Shown: piece after piece, positions 34,457 to 46,181 of the stretch | Numbering within the stretch: the first letter of the stretch is position 1 | Layout of the letters: every line of letters starts with the position of its first letter | DNA from: Cercis canadensis | Taxonomy: Eukaryota > Streptophyta > Magnoliopsida > Fabales > Fabaceae | Length of the DNA stretch: 64,000 nt | Direction of reading: 5' to 3' | Assembly (NCBI GenBank): GCA_003255065.1 | Contig: QAOA01001066.1 | Location: 804,900 to 868,899 of the forward strand | The notes under the pieces: model-generated | The model's database searches: none | Seen by the model: the letters and a program-made list of their open reading frames with translations, nothing else | Told to the model about the DNA's origin: nothing | Translations under genes and position numbers: made by a program

Positions 34457-34842
34457 AACTTAAATAATGTAAAACATAATTTTAATTCTATAAATATTAT
34501 ACTTTTAAAACTATTTCCATCAATATTGTTATTTTCGCGACGCAATTGCTGAAAAGTAAAAGAGAAAAATATGGGTGATGTAATTGTGTAAATTGTGTCA
34601 CCCTCTTGTTGATACCATTTGCCAAATAGCGTTATCATAAGGGCAACTGGCATCAACAAGAGAGTGACACAAATTTAAAATGGCAATTTGTCCAATTGCA
34701 TGCCAGATTCTCTCTATTCTTCTTTTCAGTTTTGGATATTATTTAAAAAATAAATAAAATGACAGTATTTGTGAAAATAATTTAAAATTTATGATATTTG
34801 TAAAATTAAGATTAGTTTTTGTATTATTTATGTCTTTAATCC
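34457..34842. mobile_element. Second inverted-repeat insertion in the UGT85 pseudogene
   Basis: It separates ILPEEF from DDIKERGYIRSWCPQD of the glycosyltransferase. The ends are inverted over ~80 bp: left ACTTAAATAATGTAAAACAT against reverse right ACATAAATAATACAAAAACT, continuing through AATTTTAATT and ATATTGTTATTTT. The flanks TTCTCTGGG and TTCACTGAT are only weakly alike, so the exact ends are uncertain by about 15 bp. Confidence 0.65.
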
Positions 34843-36059
34843 CAGAGAACTCTTCTGGTAAAATTGCTAATTCACCCATTACCACATCAGGCCTGATTAT
34901 CCACAAAAATGGGTGCTTACTATTTGCAAGGCCCCAAGTGATGCTCTGTTATGACAGTGCAACTCCATAATTTACGTACACAACAGAGTTGGGTTCCCAT
35001 TTGTCTAGTCAATCCAAGCACTTCAAGTCTTCCTTCCATAAGCTTGACCTGTGGGACTTGAACTGATTCTCAGGGACGTGCATGACCAGTAAGGGAAGTG
35101 GGCCAGTATTGTATATGTTAGGAAACTTGGCCTTTATAGCATCAAGGACTTCATGTTCAAACTCTTGAAACGTGTGGAAAATGATTGCAGGTGATCTCAA
35201 GCAATTTTGTACTTCTGATTCCATAAAATCGAACATGGTCTCATCAAGATTGGTGGTTCTGACAAAGCTTGGCATGTCTTCCAGTCGAATATTTTTCATC
35301 CCCGGAATCCATTCTATCGGCATATCCAATGAACCGTTAGTAATGAACTCCTGTCTGAAACATGGCGAAAATTAGTTATTAGTCGATCAATCCATTCAAC
35401 TTTCTCTCTCTCAACATGATTAGATAAAAGGCATAATTGGAAATCTATATTTAAATTATCAAGTAGTTGTATTCTTGGCCACCAAAACAGGGAAACACAT
35501 ACTACAAAATACACACGAGAACTCAAGAGAGCAGAGAGATGAAGATGAGTAGGCAACCTTTGAATGGAATAATGCCTCTATTGACAAGTTCGCCAAATTG
35601 CAGGTATCCCATGAAGCCACAAGCAGAGGTAGTCCAAAATCGAACCTCTGGTATGCCTAATTCCTCAGCAGCTTCAGTTGCAAAGCTCATGATCCTATCA
35701 GAAAATATGCAACTAACAGGAGGCACTTCTGATGATAAGTTTAACCTCATCACTAGCTCCCTGAATGGTGACAAACAATTTGTTCGGGTTGAATCACAAA
35801 GTGCTGAAACATCTGGGTTCGCATCACTATCCCATGGTGGCAACCCTTCTGGTATGGTCTCAAACTGGAAACCTGAAAGTCCCGTCCCTTGGATCTAACT
35901 AAACGTCTATGATTGAAATCAGTGTTGACGAAAGTCATGTGAAAGCCCCTCCAGTGAAAGACTTTGGCTAATTGCATGCAAGGGTTGATATGGCCTTGTC
36001 CTGCGAAAGGAACACAAACAGCATGGCCTTCTGCTTCTGGGCACTATCTGAGCTCATCC

Positions 36060-36738
36060 TTGCTTCACCTTCCTCTAGATTGAATTTAGACTTGGAATGT
36101 CTCTGCAGGCTTTGTGGGTTTCGTTTAAGTTCATAGAATACACGAAACTGGACCGCTGGTAGACCCTAGTGTGATTGACACCAAGCTCTCTATCCTTTGA
36201 AAGCAAAGGCGAATGGCATCAGGAGTTGACGAAAGATGCCACCTTGGTACTAGCCAACTTCGCCACGTGGGTATATGTGTTTTGTTTTCTTTATTAGTCT
36301 TCCCTCCACGTTCCTATGTTAGAATGAAGCTAAACTTAGGCAAACGCTTTAGAAAATCCCAAGACCCCCTAATCTGTAACCTCTCGCTGTCTGTGTGAGG
36401 ATTGACGAGTCAGAAAAACATACTTTAAATGAGGAATTCAGAATATCTCGACTATCTTCGGCTGTACTTTAAGAACTGTCAAAGAAAATCATTCTCTAGT
36501 AAATTTAATGTGACAGAACATACTAACAAGAGAAGATCATGAGCTTTATTACCTCTTGCAATGAAAACTTTCTACGTTATATCATTCATATTTACATTTG
36601 TTATCAATAAATGTATAAAGCCAGGATCTCAACAAAATAATCAGCCCCATTATTCAACCTTCCTAACTTTTTTGCGGATATAAGCCAAACTTGTCGGAAA
36701 GCTGAAACAACTAACAATTTCATGATGTAAGATGAATC
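36060..36738. other. No gene; promoter side of the UGT relic and 3' side of the HAD gene
   Basis: Only chance frames. The part next to 36741 is probably the 3' UTR of the HAD hydrolase. Confidence 0.5.
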
Positions 36739-36740
36739 TT

Positions 36741-39700
36741 CTATTTAGTAGCAACTACATTTTGAAGTAGCAATTCCAAATCTTTCAACCTGCGTGGTGG
36801 TGCAAAAAATTATCAGAGTGTAGCATTATTAAGAAAACAGAATACTTTTTTGCAACCAACAATGTGTTATAACTTATACCCTATGTCACTCAAGTCAGGA
36901 TAGATTGCTACTGCCTCTTTAAAATCCTGCATTAGATCCAAACAGAAGCAATGTACATCATGATGCAGCTATTTTGGTATTAATGACTCAATCTAAAATC
37001 ACATTAGTTGGTTTTTTCTTGTTCAATAAGCAAAAACGCCAAATGCCTCACCTGGTCAGCTGTTGAAGATGTGTAAGTAACCACGCATGACATCCCTGCT
37101 TTTGTTGCTGCCTATTAGACATGAATTTAGTTCAGTTGAGAGTTCAAGCATTATTATCTGTTAATAAATTTTATTAAATGTACTGTGATGAAATAGGAGA
37201 TAAATTGAGGTTTTGTAATTTGAACTGCAGTAATCAATGAAACTCCACGCTAAGTATTAATCATCTGTTACATTAATATCTCACCAACACAAAACCACTT
37301 CAAATCCTTGTCGTCCAAAATTTCAAACCTGGTCTCAGATTTGTTAAAGCTTATGCACATACGAAACTGATTGTTCTTGAAAAAAGATATACCTGTAACC
37401 CGATAACACTATCCTCTATCACCAAACAGTCTTTTGCTGAGACACCCAGCTTCTGCAAGGCACAAACGACACGTGAATATATATGCCCAATCTGTCAGTA
37501 CACACAAGAAAGCTTTGACTTTCAGAAGTATAAATTATTGTTCTATTAAAACCTTGGAAGCTGTCAGATATATTGATGGGTCGGGTTTCTTTTCCTTCAC
37601 ATCATCACCTGAAAGTTTAAAGAGAATAAGTAAGTAAAAGAACTCATACGGACTAGAATTATGAAACAAAGCAAGTTCTTCTGCATTATATGGACTAGAG
37701 TCATGATTTATGAGAAACAAAATCCCAGGGAAATCTTGGGATCGCCACCAACTCCGAGTTATTCAATGTCAATGTCAGAAATAACCAAAATATACTCTTT
37801 CAGCCATAAATGCTCCTTAATTTTTCATATAATGCAGAGACTACGAATGCACTCTCCATATACTTATCATATGGTCTCACAAGTGATATGACCAATAGAA
37901 AGAGATACAAATTGTTTAGTATACCAGCAAGGAAGCAATCAAGGCTTTGGAAGCGCTCCTACAATACAGGAAGCGAGGAATTCGACGTAAGTTAAGTAAT
38001 TTTTTATTCCCGATGGTATAAGAAACAGATAAGGTTATGGACTTACAATTCCTATAAGGTTCTCAAGACAGAGAATAACTGAACTTTTAGTTGCTGCTGA
38101 GCAAACTGCTAGTTTTTTCCCCTATAACAGCACATGGAGAAAAAATTAATATTATTTTAAACATATAAGCGGACTTGCCTCACCAGAAAAGTGAAAGACA
38201 GAAGCAAGTTACAAATCAGGAAATGTATCTAGAAGAAGTGATCAAAGTACTGCTCTAGTATAATAAGCATAAAAAATGGTAAATATTATCTTACAGATTT
38301 CTTGGTCTCATCCATCAATCTCAAAACTCCAGGTCTGGGTTTTACCTGTTCCAAAAGGCATTCAGCTATTTCATAACATTATATTACCAACAAGATACTA
38401 CCACTTTCACACTTCAAAAAGAAATGAGGAAAAAATATCCAGAATAGGAAATACATAGTCTACTTACAGTTCCAGACTTGATTATTTCTTTGTACCTTTC
38501 TGTTTTCCAGTCCTACATGGTCAAGAAAAAGAATAGATAATGACAGCAGATTCTAACAGAGATGATAACCTCTTCAGTGGTTATAAATCGGAAGTAAAAT
38601 GTATATTGTAATTCCTTCACCATACATAGTAAAGAAATAAAACATTTATGTATATTTCAGTTCAATAAAATTTTACTTGTAAAACAATTCCATTGGAACA
38701 TTTCCAAGTTACCATGATTGTACTCTAAGTATGGCTAGGTCTAAGAGTATTTCTCTATATTTCCTCTTGGATATTAAGCAACGAGAATTACTAACAAGCA
38801 TGATAGTTGTCTCCCATAGGTTTACAGGAGCTACAACTGTCCTGACTCCTAAATTATACTAAACTTCTATTGATGAGTTCAGAGATTTATTTCATCAACT
38901 TCATTTTGACGTCAACTTCTATTGATATCACCTAGACCAAGAAAAGCTTCCCAAATACTAATTTAGCCAAGAATTCCGTTCAGTGGATTGAGTGACGTAC
39001 ATCGTTCCCAAATGCTAAACAATGCAAACTATTTATGGGTTTATATCTGTATCAGTGTAGCTGCTAGGTGAAACTATATACATATTTTCTTACAGCCGCC
39101 AAACAAAGCCAAGTTAAAGCATTGGAAACCATAAAGGTAAGAGCAACCACAGAGAAAACACCTGAAGAGTGTCAATTAACTTGGCTCGATCCTCGTCATC
39201 ATTTGGAGGCGTCTCAAATATGGTGGATGATGGCCATCCATGCTCTTTGAAGTACCTGAAAATTCCCAAATTCCAACAAAAAAAAGGGGATTAATATAAG
39301 CAAACCCCAAGATATAGGTGGGAAAATTTGTAATTGAAAGGGAAAGATAAAGAGCAAAAGAGAAACCATCGCATTTTGGGTTTGCCTCCACCAATGCGGT
39401 TCTGGAGCTCATCGTAGAATTCGGACCCCCAATTTAGAGGTTGCGTAGAAGAAGGGTAACGAACATTGAAGTAAGCAAATGCATCGTTGTAGGCCTGACG
39501 GTGCAAGTGCTCCGACTCGAGGATGACGCCATCGCAGTCAAATATAAGAGCTTGAAGCGGAGTAGACGAAGCTGAAGCTGAGACACGTGGTTTAGAACTA
39601 GAGATGAATAAGCTAATTCTGGGATTTGGAAACCGATGTTTGGTACGGGTAAGGATAGTGGTGGTGTGGGAGAGAGGGGGAGTTGTGAGGGCAGCATAAT

Positions 39701-39767
39701 AGGAGGATGAGGATGAGGAAGTCCAGAGGTTTGGACGAGAGGCTGAGGGAGTCAGAGTAGACGCCAT
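36741..39767 (-). CDS. Plastid HAD-superfamily hydrolase, CbbY-like (At4g39970 type)
   Basis: Eleven exons: 39767-39367, 39255-39162, 38512-38468, 38345-38295, 38121-38047, 37958-37925, 37608-37553, 37452-37393, 37111-37052, 36926-36880 and 36789-36741. All are in phase with GT-AG introns, giving 323 residues. Residues 1-65 are Ser/Thr-rich and basic, consistent with a chloroplast transit peptide. HAD motifs are all present: DCDGV (77-81, nucleophile and acid/base Asp), Ser205 in AVCSAATKSS, the Lys in EKKPDPS (239-245) and ED (265-266) in CLVIEDS. The cap segment carries GGGKPKMRW. CbbY proteins dephosphorylate sugar bisphosphates such as xylulose-1,5-bisphosphate; whether this subfamily shares that substrate is not shown. 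The ATG at 39767 (CCATGGCG) is preferred over an upstream in-frame one at 39815. Confidence 0.95.
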
Positions 39768-39964
39768 GGGAAGGAGAAGATAATTCGTGTGGCAGTGGCA
39801 TTGCCTACTTACCACAAATACATTTTTACGACCGTTGTCAATGTTGGTATTGGAATTGTCAAAAATAATATGAAAGACAACGTAAAATTAGCATCAAACT
39901 AATAATTTCTTTACTTAATTTAAGATTTTCTAGGAAGTGTTTTATTTTAATACTTTTAGAGATT

Positions 39965-41785
39965 TGGCACAGATCATGTGACTCCTTAACATGACAATGT
40001 CATATTAGTCAAATCTTTATTATTTGTCATCATTAAAAAAATCTCAATGACACAAATGATGCTATATTATTATTTACATAAAAAAAAAAAATTTCTCTCT
40101 TTTTCTCTTTCTCTCCCACAAGCAGTCATCTTTCTCTTCACTTTCTCCGTGGATTCTTCATCTCAAAATTTGATAAACAAAGGCAGTAAAAAGACTAAGT
40201 TCGTTGAATGCCCCCTACAAAAATTAAATCTAGAGCTTTCCAAACAGCAGTGAGAATAGGACCGTACTGCTCTTTTGTCCAATTTGGGCCTCACTGCTTC
40301 GGGTTCGGGATGTCTTCTACTGCCATGTGTAAGAATTGGACTTTACGTTACAAGTGTTGTGCTAAAACAGAGTGCAAGTGCACGCTATCGTTTTACAAAT
40401 AATAGAGTGAGAATATCAATTATCGAAATTGAGTCAATTCCAAATTTATCTAATCAACAATGAAATAAGGGTTCAAAGATCAAAAGTGATTAAATTGAAA
40501 ATTAACAAGAAAGATATAAAATCACAAAAAATGTAAGAGTGAGAAAACTTTCGGGATTCTAATTTTATCGTAATTAATCATGATTTTCATTCCTTTTATC
40601 CTTAATCTATGATTCATCTCTCTATTAGCTAGCCAAGATTCCCTAAACTATTCATTAGCCTTTTCCAAGATCTAGTGAAAATATTCTTAATTACTAACCT
40701 ACTATATTCCTATGTGAGTTCAAGAATTTATTAAGCTTTATGGATCTTTTAATTAGCTACACAGGTCATGGAAGTATATTCATATCCTACATACAACCTA
40801 TGATATTTATCTCAATGAACTTAGACACATAACTCCCCTTTCAATCTCATTGTGATTAACTGATCAACTAATTAATGGTTAGTTAACTAGAAGCATGAAG
40901 AACAGAGACAAATATTTAGTTAGGAAAGATAAATCTGTGATTAAGTCTAAAAGAAACTACAATCATTTATAATTAGGCTACATCGTAGCCCTAAATGAGA
41001 AATTAGTTCATAATTGAAATTAAAAGCATGGTTGAATAATTTCTAGACATAAGGTAAAGGAAAGAAGAAGAAAACTCAGTTGAGAAGCCCCAAATTTGCT
41101 ATCACCAAATTTGCACTTCTAATCCTTGTCTTGCTCTTGCTTGCCTTCTTCCAAAAACTTCCAGAGAGAGCACTCAATTAAAACCTAAAAGTTGCTTAAA
41201 TACTTAACACTCACTATTCCTAATTCTCTTAGGAAACTAAATTACGTCTACAGAAAAATAAGTAACTGGCGCTGGGACGCTTCCATTCTGGCTCATAGGC
41301 AAGTCACGGGTGTTGCGACGCCGCTTCTCTGCTTCAAATTGCCAAAACTTCTCCTAAATGCATCTTACACAAAGAATTTTCACATTTTACATTAAACCTA
41401 CAAAATAGACAAAATTAACTTATTTAAAGCTCACAAATCTCAAGAAAAAAAATAAAAAATTAAGCTAAAAGCATCTATAAAGTGGATATAAAATCCACCT
41501 AACAATGAGTATCCATGTTGTTTGGATCAGCATATTCATATTTCACTCTTTTTGCTCCCTACATTTATCAAATTTTGAGATGAAAAATCTATGGAAAAGG
41601 TGAAGAGAAAGACAATTGCGTGTGGGAGTGAAAGAGGAAAAGAGGGAAAAAAAAATTTGATGAGAATAATGACGTGGCATCATTTGTGTTGTTGATATCT
41701 TTTTAATGAGAATCAACTGTCAAGATTTAACTACTTGACATTGTCATGTTAAGGAGTAACATGACTAGATCTGTATCCATCACGG
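39965..41785. mobile_element. Long-TIR (Mutator-like) element, ~1.8 kb
   Basis: The ends share CTCCTTAACATGACAATGTCA, one copy near 39981 and its inverse near 41735. The arms remain matched for ~220 bp through ACAAATGATGC, TCTCTTTCTCTCCCACA and TTCATCTCAAAATTTGATAAA. The interior (40200-41550) holds no recognised gene. Exact ends and target duplication are uncertain. Confidence 0.75.
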
Positions 41786-42176
41786 ATCTGAATCCAACAC
41801 ATACAAAATGTGTATTTAAAAAATATAAAGTAGGATAATCTAGATTGTTAAAATAGGCAAAGGTGGATCTTTTCTTTTGTTACAAGAAATGGAAAGTAAA
41901 AGTAGAGTTATGAATGAAAAATAAGGACATATAGAGGATAAGGATTTAATTATTTACAAAATTAATTTATCTTACTTTAATTATTTTAAATTTAACAAAC
42001 ATTTAAATAAGTAAACACATTTTTTAAAATTTAAGAACAAAAACAAAAAATTAAAATTTTTCACCAAATTCTCTTTTTATGATGTATGGTGATGCGATAT
42101 AAGAACTAAGTTAAAGATTTTGTACGAATAGTCGGAAAAAAGAAAAAGAAATTTGTTGAAAATTCACAAACGTTAT

Positions 42177-42570
42177 TGTAAAACTAGCTTTTTTTTTTAT
42201 CTAAAAAGGAAATTCCATTAAATATCAAAAGAGAATACATCTAAAATAAAACTAGGTGACATATCATGCCAAACTGTTAACTTAGAAGCAGAAGTGCCAA
42301 ATGTTGCAAGCTTATCAGCAACATGGTTAGTTAGCCTAGGAACCCAGCTAAACGAGACATTTATGAGATCTCTCCCCAGCACATGGATATCCTCCAAGAG
42401 TAGACCCAATGGAGAGAAAAAACTATCCCCACTGTTAAGAGCCAAGATCACACCATGGGCATCATTCTCAACACAAACAGAAGACATGCCCCAAGCTAGG
42501 ACCTATTTCAAACCCTCTCTACAAGCCATAGCTTCCAGTTCCTCAATGGGTGGTGCATGTAGAACTAGCT
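42177..42570 (-). mobile_element. 5'-truncated LINE 3' end with poly(A) and target duplication
   Basis: Read on the minus strand, TGTAGAACTAGCT (42558-42570) and TGTAAAACTAGCT (42177-42189) flank a 368-bp insert ending in a poly(A) run at 42190-42198. This is a 13-bp target duplication with one mismatch. The insert encodes IEELEAMACREGLKQVLAWG, SSVCVENDAHGVILALNSGD and VSFSWVPRLTNHVADKLATF, the RNase H-like (RVT_3) domain at the C-terminus of plant LINE polyproteins. Everything upstream is missing, as in ordinary 5' truncation. Confidence 0.9.
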
Positions 42571-42577
42571 CTTTTAA

Positions 42578-43145
42578 GTTTAGTTTAAATGTATTGTAGG
42601 TCTCTATAGTTTAAACAAATTTTGAATCAAGTTTCTATAATTTTTTTTTTCCCTTTTTTGGGGTCTTTATAATTTTTTTTTTAATTGGATCCCTATTGTC
42701 ATTCCAAGTTATAATTCTATCAGTTTAGTGCTCACATGGCAAATTGTTTGTCTATATGCTAATAAAAAAAATTGATGTAGCGCCAAAGTAACATAAAAAT
42801 TGAGTTCTATCTATCGCTCATCACCCTAATTTCCATCAATTTGAAAAAAATTGAGCCACATGTCTTGCATGTACGTTTGATGAGTGACAATTTGTGTGTC
42901 ACTTTGATGCCACATAAGCTTCATTTATTGTCATATGAAGAAGTCATTTGTCGTGTTAGCATTAAACTAACAGAGTTATAACTCAATGTGATAACAATGA
43001 CCCAATTAAAAAAAATTTAAACTATAAAGACTCCAAAAGAAAAAAAAAAAAAAAAAAAGATATATATATATATATATATATATAAAGACCTAATTTAAAA
43101 TTCATCTTTATTATAAAAACGTGTAGTACATTTAAACCTTTAAGT
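42578..43145. mobile_element. Foldback element adjoining the LINE fragment
   Basis: The left arm (GTTTAAATGTATTGTAGGTC..) and the reverse of the right arm (GTTTAAATGTACTACACG..) stay matched for ~190 bp, sharing GGGTCTTTATAATTT-like, ATTGGATCCCTATTGT-like and TTATAACTCTGTTAGTTTA-type blocks. The right arm contains an A-run and an (AT)n microsatellite (43062-43083). No coding content. Confidence 0.7.
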
Positions 43146-43276
43146 TTTAACCAAATCAAATGAAGCCCCGATGATCTACTATCCAATCAACGATTAGATA
43201 CGGGCCAGGGGCTAACCTTGAACTTCAATTAAACCCAAATCCTAGCATAGCTAATGGGCCTAACATTGCTCTTGAC

Positions 43277-43387
43277 CTATGTTACACGGGTATGGGTACG
43301 AGTTTCGTATCTGGTACGGGTACGAAACGCTGGTACAGCATTTTTTAAAAAATAAGGGTACGGGTACGGCATAGGTACGCCACGTCA

Positions 43388-43422
<35 letters not shown>

Positions 43423-44105
43423 CAATTTCAAATAGCAAAAAAAATGTTAAAATTCTCTAAATATTAAAAATATTAACTATTAATCCTTAAAAAATAAATA
43501 ATAACTAACAAGTATTAACTCAAAGCCAAAAATAATCAATCAAAATTCAGCCAAAATGGAAGTTTGGGAAAGAAAAAAAAATGGTATTCAGCCTATTCAG
43601 AAACAGTAGAGTGAGAAACAATGGTCTTCAGCCTATTTACCAGTATGGGCTGCGGGCTAAGACCAAAATGGGCGGTCCAGTAATTTTGTCAAAGATGAAG
43701 ACTATTTTCTCTAGTCTAGAGGCAAGAAATGGACATCCCTGATTGGCTAAAGTTTCTTTCTGCCTAATCCTCTAAGTCTTAACGATGAAGACTAGTAGAG
43801 CGAGAAAGAGGCAAGGATGAAGTCCATTTTGTCTTCCGAGTCCATGGACATCTGATGGGGTGAGCATCAAGGTGAACACCAAAATCATCAGGGTGGAGGG
43901 TGCTTGCGGCAAGCTCTGGGATTTCCAGTTCATCACTGATGAGAATGGCAAGAGGAAGTTGAGGGTCGGGAACTTCCATGGTTCTCAAAAAAAAAAAAAA
44001 ACAAAACAAAAAGGGAGGCGTTTTCTTCAGAGGTGCGCGTTTCACGTTTCGGAGACGTCTCTGAAACGGGTACGCAACAAATCTTCACGTTTCGGTGCAA
44101 TCTAG
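43277..44105. mobile_element. hAT-like element carrying a ribosomal-protein fragment
   Basis: The left end CTATGTTACACGGGTATGGG and reversed right end CTAGATTGCACCGAAACGTG resemble the CTATGTTGCACGG-type ends of plant hAT elements. Subterminal GGTACGGGTACG and GAAACG repeats occur on both sides. The 8-bp flanks CTCTTGAC (43269-43276) and CCCTTGAC (44106-44113) match at 7 of 8. The interior has an (AT)n run (43393-43420) and a fragment of the RPL9 (uL6) gene. Confidence 0.65.
43817..43990 (+). pseudogene. Ribosomal protein uL6 (RPL9) 5' coding fragment
   Basis: From ATG at 43817 the frame reads [12 protein letters not shown], then after a frame change [20 protein letters not shown] followed by [19 protein letters not shown]. 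This matches the N-terminal half of plant cytosolic RPL9 (pattern MKTILSSETMDIP..GV.IKV.AKII.VEGPRGKL..DFQLITDE.GKRKL). About nine codons (the NFKHLNL segment) are missing, and the fragment stops at GSQ next to an A-run at ~43987-44000. The A-run suggests an earlier retrocopy, but it may be fortuitous. It sits inside the hAT-like element. Confidence 0.8.
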
Positions 44106-44113
44106 CCCTTGAC

Positions 44114-45390
44114 ACACCCCGAGTTCAAGTTAGGTTGAACCTAAACAATTTCAAACACGTGTGTATATATATATATATATATATTATGTATATTTTAGTA
44201 ACTCATAAATCAGGATTTAGAATCATACTTACTAAATTTAGGGCAAGTCATCCATTCTTTAAGGGTCTCGCTATCAGAATACTCACAACTGTAATTTTGT
44301 GTGGATAGCACTTTGAGACTCTCATATTATCGATAAGAGATCCCGAACACAAATAATCTTTTTACGAGAAAAACCTTGTAACTAACTTATCTATAGCTCA
44401 GTTAGCACCCAAAATAGTATATATACAAGAGTTTAAATGTTTAAACATAAATGCATTAAACATTTCTTCAAGATATCATATCAAATATCACACACACCAT
44501 ATAGATTATATATTGGAGTATTCAACTGTTACATAGCAGAAAAGAATAGCGTTGAAATTTTCGGAAGAGAAAAAAAAACAAAATTTACGAGGCATAAGTT
44601 GCTTGCAGATAATTTTGCCTTCGTGTAGGTTCTTGTCTTGGATTTAGTCCAATAGACAATCGAAAGTCACTGCTATAACAATCATATCATTAATTTCAAT
44701 GCAAACCATATAGTATCTATCAAATTTGAGGCTGCATTTTGTTGTGCACAACAACACTGTCCCCAACAAAGGAACAAGATAACCCACAAGACAGTTTGAC
44801 GTCACCTTGTTAGATCCTAAGGCATTTCATGAGTAGAGATCATTACAGTTTACAATCACCAAAAGACATGAGTGAGACCAGGAGACAGAAACAACAAAAC
44901 TGTGGATATCCAAATTCCAAGAAGATAAGCACAAAGTCATAATAGATACCAGAAACGAGAAGAAAAAGAAAGGAGAGAAAGGACTTTCTACTTTCTAGTG
45001 AACAAGAATGGCAATTCCCTGCCCCTGTTCTGGATTCTGGACACCAAAGTCACCAATTAATCTTTGTCAAAGTAATTATAAGGAAAATGCCTCAATAAAA
45101 ACTGTGCAAAAATAGAAACTTTGGGGCAAAATTTAGACTCAACCACACGGTCAAGAGACCCAGAATTCAGGTCTGTAACGAAGCTATACAAAGTGTATCA
45201 AACTTGAATGTATACAATTACTGCTGACATAAGTGACGCATGCCTATGAACCTTAAATTAAAACAATCCCATGGACCCTCTAAACACAAGATTAATTTAA
45301 ACAACAGAAATGGGCATATGATATCCAAACAGAGCTTATATGGTTTACAGATCAAGGTGAAGATAATCTTCGTTTGGTAGCTGCCTTGGA
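44114..45390. other. No gene; (AT)n run and probable 3' UTR of the EPFL gene
   Basis: An (AT)n microsatellite lies at about 44165-44184. No coding region was recognised. The segment near 45300-45397 is likely the 3' UTR of the minus-strand peptide gene. Confidence 0.5.
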
Positions 45391-45397
45391 ACCATTT

Positions 45398-45895
45398 CTA
45401 TGGGTTGAAAAAGTGGTCGCCACAACGGCATTTCCAACCCAATGGTTTGTAATTGGAGTACCTGTTGTTATTAGTGTTAACTTGGGTAGATGTATCAAAG
45501 AAACCCAAAGGAGTTGTTCGGGTCAGACCCGGATGGACCCGGTCGTGGCTGGGCAAGGATGGCACTTGAACTGCCATGCATGGTTGGCACTCGTTGCACT
45601 TGTTGTGGCAGCTAGGAGGGATGGAACCCAGCCTGCTTTTCTCTTCAAATAACAAGCCCTGCACATTTTAGTTGAATCTTTATCAGACACATAAAATAGA
45701 CATAGGATCAGTGGAGAGGCACAAGTACAATTAAGCATGGCATGGGTTGAAACTTGAAACTTGAAAGCTTACCCGGGGAGAAACAGAAGGCTGGGGCGAA
45801 TTGAAGCAAGATACTGGAGAGAGCAGAAGATGAAGATGCAGAGCTATAATGATAAGTAAGGTAGTGAAATACTGATATGAAATAAGTGAAGCCAT
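45398..45895 (-). CDS. EPIDERMAL PATTERNING FACTOR-like (EPFL) secreted peptide
   Basis: Two exons (45895-45773 and 45658-45398) join in phase 0 to 127 residues. Exon 1 gives an N-terminal signal peptide (MASLISYQYFTTLLIIIALH then LHLLLSPVSC). Exon 2 gives the mature region with six cysteines: C58, C62, C65, C68, C118 and C120, in PPSCHNKCNECQPCMAVQVP and YSNYKPLGWKCRCGDHFFNP. This is the EPFL fold, with a long loop between C4 and C5. EPFL peptides are apoplastic ligands of ERECTA-family receptors, with TMM modulating stomatal and growth outputs. The loop and the KPLGWKCRCG ending resemble the EPFL1/EPFL8 branch, but I cannot fix the paralogue. The donor CGG|GTAAGC and acceptor TGCAG are canonical. 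Confidence 0.92.
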
Positions 45896-45899
45896 GAAA

Positions 45900-46143
45900 G
45901 CCTATCATGTCACCGTGAAGTAATTTCCCATCTAATTCTAAACCAAAAGGCAAAATTAAATGTAAGTTAACTGAGATCCGAATGCCAGTTCAGTCCTCTG
46001 CAACTCCACCGAGAGAAACAGAGACACAGAAAAAATGTTATGGCCCCTCTTTTTTTTGTTTTTTTTTGTTATTGTTTTTCTCCTTATGGCGTATAGCGGG
46101 AGAAAATGTGCATAAGTTAGGGAATCGGTGGCTGACTCCAACC

Positions 46144-46181
<38 letters not shown>

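Larger units (their letters stand above)
33521..36057 (-). pseudogene. UGT85A-like glycosyltransferase pseudogene, split by two insertions
   Basis: The parts run in order on the minus strand. A start at 36057 reads [10 protein letters not shown], then in another frame [20 protein letters not shown] and [16 protein letters not shown]. Exon 1 continues [20 protein letters not shown] to RGIIPFK (about 35570). After the intron (acceptor near 35356) exon 2 reads [48 protein letters not shown], the PSPG box spread over frames (HPSVG.., [20 protein letters not shown]), GMEINHGVKR, and finally DEIAGLVKEMIEGDKAKDMK to HYED stop at 33521. This is UGT85 (7-deoxyloganetin glucosyltransferase-like). Disabling changes include a TGA for Trp before LDKWEPN, several frame shifts and two element insertions (33702-34223 and ~34457-34842). 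Confidence 0.9.

Noticed and set aside
35467-35898. 143-codon plus-strand ORF
   Set aside because: Antisense shadow of UGT85 pseudogene exon 1.
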